A stretch of DNA of 8,247 bases, taken from contig CAZVCZ010000079.1 in NCBI GenBank assembly GCA_964626275.1, forward strand, positions 1 through 8,247. The letters are read 5' to 3'. The notes under the pieces are model-generated. The model was given only the letters and a program-made list of their open reading frames with translations. It did no database searches and had not been told where the DNA came from. The position numbers were made by a program, and so were the translations under genes. The DNA comes from M55B157 sp964626275 (GTDB lineage Bacteria > Actinomycetota > Actinomycetes > S36-B12). Shown here piece after piece: positions 5,920 to 8,247 of the stretch. Positions within the stretch are counted from its first letter, which is position 1; every line of letters begins with the position of its first letter.

Positions 5920-6918
5920 ATGCAGCATCGTCGACTCGGCGCTAGTGGTCTGCGCGTCAGCGAAATCATCCTCGGCAACTGGATCACCCACGGCTCCCAG
6001 ATCGACGACTCGACCGCGATCGACTGCGTGCATGCCGCCCTGGACGCCGGCATCACCACATTCGACACGGCTGATGTCTACGCCGCGACGGCCGCGGAGT
6101 CCGTCCTAGGTCGCGCCCTGCATGGTCAGCGGCGCGAGGGGTTGGAGATCGCCACGAAGGTCTACTGGCCCACCGGTCCCGGTCCCAATGATCGGGGCCT
6201 GTCCCGCAAGCACATCCGGGAGTCCCTACACGCGTCGCTGCGGCGACTGGGGACCGACTACGTCGATGTCTATCAGGCCCACAGGTTCGACTACGAGACC
6301 CCGCTCGAGGAAACGCTTCATGCCTTCAACGATCTGGTCCGAGAAGGCAAAGTGCTCTACCTCGGAGTCTCCGAGTGGCGCGCGGAGGAGATCGAGGCCG
6401 CGATGCAGATCATCGAACGTGATGGTCTCGCGCCGCTCGTGTCGAATCAGCCGCAGTACTCGATGCTGTGGCGGGTGATCGAGGCCGAGGTGATCCCGGT
6501 CAGTCAGCGATACGGCATCGGTCAGATCGTGTGGTCCCCCATCGCCCAGGGTGTGCTGAGCGGAAAGTACTCACCCGGCGGGCAGGTTCCCGCGGGCAGC
6601 CGCGCGAGCGGTGGTGAAGGAGCGAACTTCATCAGTCGCTTCATGGATGACGAGATCCTCTCCGCGGTCCAAGGACTCGCACCCATCGCTGAATCGGTCG
6701 GGGTGACCATGGCTCAACTCGCCATCGCGTGGGTGCTGAATCAGCCGGGCATCTCCGCCGCCATCATCGGAGCCTCACGGCCCGAGCAGGTCACCGAGAA
6801 CATCGCCGCCAGCGGCATCGAACTCGACGCCGGCACTCTCGGTCAGATCGATGAGGTTCTCGGCGATGTCGTGCAGCGGGATCCGGCCCTCACCCAATCC
6901 CCGAACCCGCGTCCCTGA
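5920..6918 (+). CDS. Aldo/keto reductase (Kv-beta/YghZ-like)
   Basis: A 332-residue (beta/alpha)8-barrel NADPH-dependent oxidoreductase that would reduce aldehydes or ketones in the cytoplasm; natural substrate unknown. The catalytic tetrad is complete: Asp49 and Tyr54 in TTFDTADVYAATAAES, Lys80 in EIATKVYWP and His121 in DVYQAHRFDYETP. The cofactor-binding segments SPIAQGVLSGKY (206-217) and IIGASRPEQVTEN (282-294) are present. The wording of these motifs resembles the voltage-gated K-channel beta-subunit-like branch (AKR6/AKR14) rather than the 2,5-diketogluconate reductase branch. Translation starts two bases after the stop of the DUF3043 gene, with AAAGGGAAG as ribosome site inside the end of that gene, so the two are probably translationally coupled. 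An 18-bp perfect palindrome overlaps the stop codon. Confidence 0.95.
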   Translation: MQHRRLGASGLRVSEIILGNWITHGSQIDDSTAIDCVHAALDAGITTFDTADVYAATAAESVLGRALHGQRREGLEIATKVYWPTGPGPNDRGLSRKHIRESLHASLRRLGTDYVDVYQAHRFDYETPLEETLHAFNDLVREGKVLYLGVSEWRAEEIEAAMQIIERDGLAPLVSNQPQYSMLWRVIEAEVIPVSQRYGIGQIVWSPIAQGVLSGKYSPGGQVPAGSRASGGEGANFISRFMDDEILSAVQGLAPIAESVGVTMAQLAIAWVLNQPGISAAIIGASRPEQVTENIAASGIELDAGTLGQIDEVLGDVVQRDPALTQSPNPRP

Positions 6919-6927
6919 TCAGGGACG
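6910..6927. terminator. Palindrome, probable bidirectional terminator between convergent genes
   Basis: CGTCCCTGATCAGGGACG is an 18-bp perfect palindrome that overlaps the reductase stop codon (6916-6918) and ends one base before the stop of the converging small gene. As RNA it folds into a 7-bp GC-rich stem with a GATC loop in either direction. There is no U-tract, which is common for terminators in high-GC actinobacteria. A DNA-binding palindrome is an alternative, but the position between two convergent stops favours termination. Confidence 0.55.
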
Positions 6928-6928
6928 G

Positions 6929-7156
6929 CTAGTCCGGCGGATGCAGGCTCATGCCGGCGTAGACGCAGCGGTCTCCCTCGTAGAGGCTCACCATGTCGAC
7001 GCCACCGGCGAGCAACTCCCGCCACGACTCACCCAGCCAAGCCTCCGCATCGGACTGCGTGGGGAACCCCGAGGTCACCGCGGACGCCGGAAGTACCTCC
7101 ACCGGGCTGGCGTCGGCGCGCTGGAAAATCCACACCCAATCACCTGTTGCACTCAT
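6929..7156 (-). CDS. Small conserved hypothetical protein (75 aa)
   Basis: A 75-residue acidic protein, MSATGDWVWIFQRADA to YAGMSLHPPD; function unknown. It resembles short actinobacterial hypothetical proteins that I recall with a pattern of aromatic N-terminal strand, FPTQ-D-AE-W--E-WRELL--GVD--(L/S)--E, and a C-terminal Y-G-MSL. Here that is FPTQSDAEAWLGESWRELLAGGVDMVSLYEGD (31-62) followed by CVYAGMSL. Predicted layout is beta-alpha-beta, soluble, no signal peptide or membrane segment. The frame is open 74 codons further upstream, but that part overlaps the cobalamin riboswitch on the other strand and lacks the family-like beginning, so I chose the ATG at 7156. A TACCCT box seven bases upstream and the lack of a usable Shine-Dalgarno suggest a leaderless message. 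Convergent with the reductase. Confidence 0.72.
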   Translation of the reverse strand: MSATGDWVWIFQRADASPVEVLPASAVTSGFPTQSDAEAWLGESWRELLAGGVDMVSLYEGDRCVYAGMSLHPPD

Positions 7157-7163
7157 GGCCTTC

Positions 7164-7169
7164 AGGGTA
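7164..7169 (-). promoter_or_regulatory. Candidate -10 box for the 75-aa gene
   Basis: TACCCT on the minus strand lies seven bases before the ATG at 7156, the spacing of a leaderless or near-leaderless transcript. No convincing -35 was found. Confidence 0.3.
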
Positions 7170-7177
7170 GGCCGTAG

Positions 7178-7183
7178 TAGGGT
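7178..7183 (+). promoter_or_regulatory. Candidate -10 box for the riboswitch transcript
   Basis: TAGGGT would start transcription near 7190, about 13 bases before the outermost riboswitch pairing. An overlapping TAGTAG (7175-7180) is an alternative. No clear -35 element; the region is shared with the divergent small-gene promoter. Confidence 0.3.
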
Positions 7184-7202
7184 GCGAACACCAGAACTGA
7201 AT

Positions 7203-7347
7203 ACCTCTACGCGCCCGACGTCCAGGGGAAGCCGGTGAGAATCCGGCGCTGACCCGCAACCGTGAGCGACCGACCGACCATCAGGGGTCGGTGAGTCGAC
7301 AAGTCGGAGCACCTGGCGGGCGCGAGCGGCTTGTTTTCCGTCGAGGT
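7203..7347 (+). ncRNA. Cobalamin (B12) riboswitch
   Basis: Cis-acting aptamer that binds adenosylcobalamin or a related corrinoid and lowers expression of the gene downstream. The conserved core is clear: GGGGAAGCCGGTGAGAATCC (7226-7245), then CTGACCCGCAACCGTGAG (7249-7266), and a B12-box-like AGTCGGAGCACCTGG (7302-7316). Helices seen by eye: a perfect 8-bp closing stem (7210-7217 with 7317-7324), GCCGG/CCGGC (7231-7235 with 7243-7247), and a peripheral arm of CGAC/GTCG (7267-7270 with 7295-7298) capped by 7 perfect pairs (7273-7279 with 7286-7292) around a 6-base loop. An outer ACCTC/GAGGT pairing (7203-7207 with 7343-7347) may extend the closing stem. It lies 97 bp upstream of a secreted-protein gene, so that gene and any operon behind it should be B12-repressed. 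Confidence 0.93.
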
Positions 7348-7366
7348 CTACGGGACGACGAGCGCA

Positions 7367-7437
7367 TCCTCTCCCCACGTGTCGCGTGGGGTGAACGATC
7401 CGTTCGCTTCGTCGTGTGGGTCGCTCACCTGAGAGGA
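7367..7437 (+). promoter_or_regulatory. Probable riboswitch expression platform: anti-RBS pairing and competing hairpin
   Basis: TCCTCTC (7367-7373) is exactly complementary to GAGAGGA (7431-7437), which contains the Shine-Dalgarno of the following gene. Between them CCCCACG (7373-7379) and CGTGGGG (7385-7391) form a 7-bp hairpin with a 5-base loop. No U-tract follows the hairpin, so control at translation initiation is more likely than at termination. How ligand binding shifts between these states is inference. Confidence 0.45.
7431..7436 (+). promoter_or_regulatory. Ribosome binding site of the riboswitch-controlled gene
   Basis: GAGAGG lies seven bases before the ATG at 7444. It fixes this start codon and is the likely target of the riboswitch. 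Confidence 0.6.
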
Positions 7438-7443
7438 ACCTCC

Positions 7444-8247
7444 ATGCTCCGCCTGATGTCGGGAGCCGTCGTTATCGGCGCCTCCCTCGCCCTCGTGGCA
7501 CCTCCCGCCTTCGCCGCTCCGGGCGAGCCCGTCACCATCGCCTCCGACAGCGGCCTGTACGGCACGGCCGATCCCACCTTCGATGGTGTCTTCCGCCAAT
7601 CGATGGCGATCCTCGGTCTCGATGCCGCCGGCGAGTCCATCCCGACCTCGGCCGTCGCCTGGCTCGTCGGTCAGCAGTGCGATTCCGGTGCCTTCATGGC
7701 CTACCGCGCGGATACGACCGAGCCCTGCCCCGCACCCGATCCGGTGGCCTTCACCGGTCCGGACAGCAACTCGACCGCGCTGGCCGCACTCGCCCTGACC
7801 GTCGCAGGTGAGCCAGACGCCGCCGATGCTGCGATGACATGGCTTCTCGCCCAGCAGGTCCGCGGTGGGGGTTGGGCCTACCTGCCCGGCAGTTCCGTCG
7901 ATACCTCCTCGACCGGATTCGCTCTCGCCGCGGTCCGGGCGCTGAAGCCAGCGGGCAAGCGGTCGGTGATTCGGGAGGCCACGAATTTCCTTCGTCGCGC
8001 AGAGGCGAACTGCTCCACCGAGGTCGCAGATCGATTTGGCATGCCCTATCAACCCGGACTCCTCCCCGACACGTTCTCCTCATCGCAATCCCTCCTCGGC
8101 CTGGCCAATGCCTTCCCCGTGAAGGAGCAGGCGCAGCGTCGAGGTGTCCCCCGAACAGACTGCCGCGAGGACGGCCGCGTCGACAGTCCACGCGCCGGTG
8201 TCGCCCGGTGGCTAGCCCGACAGTTGAACGCGAATGACGGGGCGCTG
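7444..8247 (+). CDS. Secreted alpha/alpha-toroid repeat protein (prenyltransferase/squalene-cyclase-like), candidate cobalamin-binding protein; 3' end outside window
   Basis: Open from the ATG to the window edge (268 codons, no stop), so partial. A Sec signal peptide is clear: MLRLMSGAVVIGASLALVAPPAFA with probable cleavage after AFA at residue 24; there is no lipobox cysteine. The mature part has about four helical-hairpin repeats of roughly 50-60 residues. Outer helices follow DPTFDGVFRQSMAILGL (43-59), PDSNSTALAALAL (106-118), VDTSSTGFALAAVRAL (152-167) and PDTFSSSQSLLGLANA (208-223). Inner helices are AVAWLVGQQCDSGAF (70-84), AMTWLLAQQVRGGGWAY (130-146), ATNFLRRAEANC (179-190) and GVARWLARQLNANDGAL (252-268). 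The WLL-QQ--GGW form is the QW-like repeat of the squalene cyclase/protein prenyltransferase toroid. Cys79, Cys95, Cys190 and Cys240 could form disulfides after export. A secreted protein with this fold is unlikely to be a terpene cyclase; the B12 riboswitch upstream points to corrinoid binding, as by the same-fold barrel of intrinsic factor and transcobalamin. That role is inference. Confidence 0.82.
   Translation, partial: MLRLMSGAVVIGASLALVAPPAFAAPGEPVTIASDSGLYGTADPTFDGVFRQSMAILGLDAAGESIPTSAVAWLVGQQCDSGAFMAYRADTTEPCPAPDPVAFTGPDSNSTALAALALTVAGEPDAADAAMTWLLAQQVRGGGWAYLPGSSVDTSSTGFALAAVRALKPAGKRSVIREATNFLRRAEANCSTEVADRFGMPYQPGLLPDTFSSSQSLLGLANAFPVKEQAQRRGVPRTDCREDGRVDSPRAGVARWLARQLNANDGAL

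Noticed and set aside
7348..8052. 234-codon minus-strand frame
   Set aside because: Opposite the riboswitch-controlled secreted protein, low-complexity Gly/Arg/Glu product, no ribosome site; the plus-strand frame has a signal peptide and clear repeats.

Overview
This 8.2 kb window is chromosomal DNA from a high-GC Gram-positive bacterium, most likely an actinomycete (Actinomycetota). The evidence is the GC-rich third codon positions, a DUF3043 protein, an actinobacterial-type long NadA, a PspA/HtpX/PspAB cluster, and several start codons placed where leaderless transcripts would begin. I cannot name the genus. I see no mobile element, CRISPR array, tRNA or rRNA.

Layout, left to right. (1) On the minus strand, an ErpA/HesB-type Fe-S carrier (1-345) lies downstream of a glycerate-kinase-family gene (484-1656); as I recall, the same pair sits side by side in mycobacteria (Rv2204c/Rv2205c). 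(2) nadA (1697-2893, plus strand) diverges from the kinase across only 40 bp, which appears to hold two overlapping promoters that both fire leaderless mRNAs. (3) A minus-strand envelope-stress operon follows: pspA (4425-5156), htpX (3485-4393) and pspAB (2904-3476). The small pspAA gene that I would expect between pspA and htpX is absent. (4) On the plus strand, a two-TM DUF3043 protein (5291-5917) and an aldo/keto reductase (5920-6918) form a tight pair that ends in an 18-bp perfect palindrome. (5) A 75-aa conserved-looking small protein (6929-7156, minus strand) converges on the reductase. (6) A well-formed cobalamin riboswitch (about 7203-7347) leads into a secreted protein with alpha/alpha-toroid (prenyltransferase/squalene-cyclase-like) repeats, which is cut by the right edge of the window (7444-8247).

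The most interesting part is the right end. A B12 riboswitch controls a Sec-exported repeat protein whose predicted fold class matches the alpha6/alpha6 barrel of animal intrinsic factor and transcobalamin. This suggests a bacterial extracellular cobalamin-capture protein, probably followed outside the window by a beta-domain (DUF4430-like) and/or a transporter. The rest is core or stress physiology: Fe-S assembly, NAD synthesis (NadA itself needs a 4Fe-4S cluster) and membrane-damage response. These appear to be neighbours rather than one pathway.
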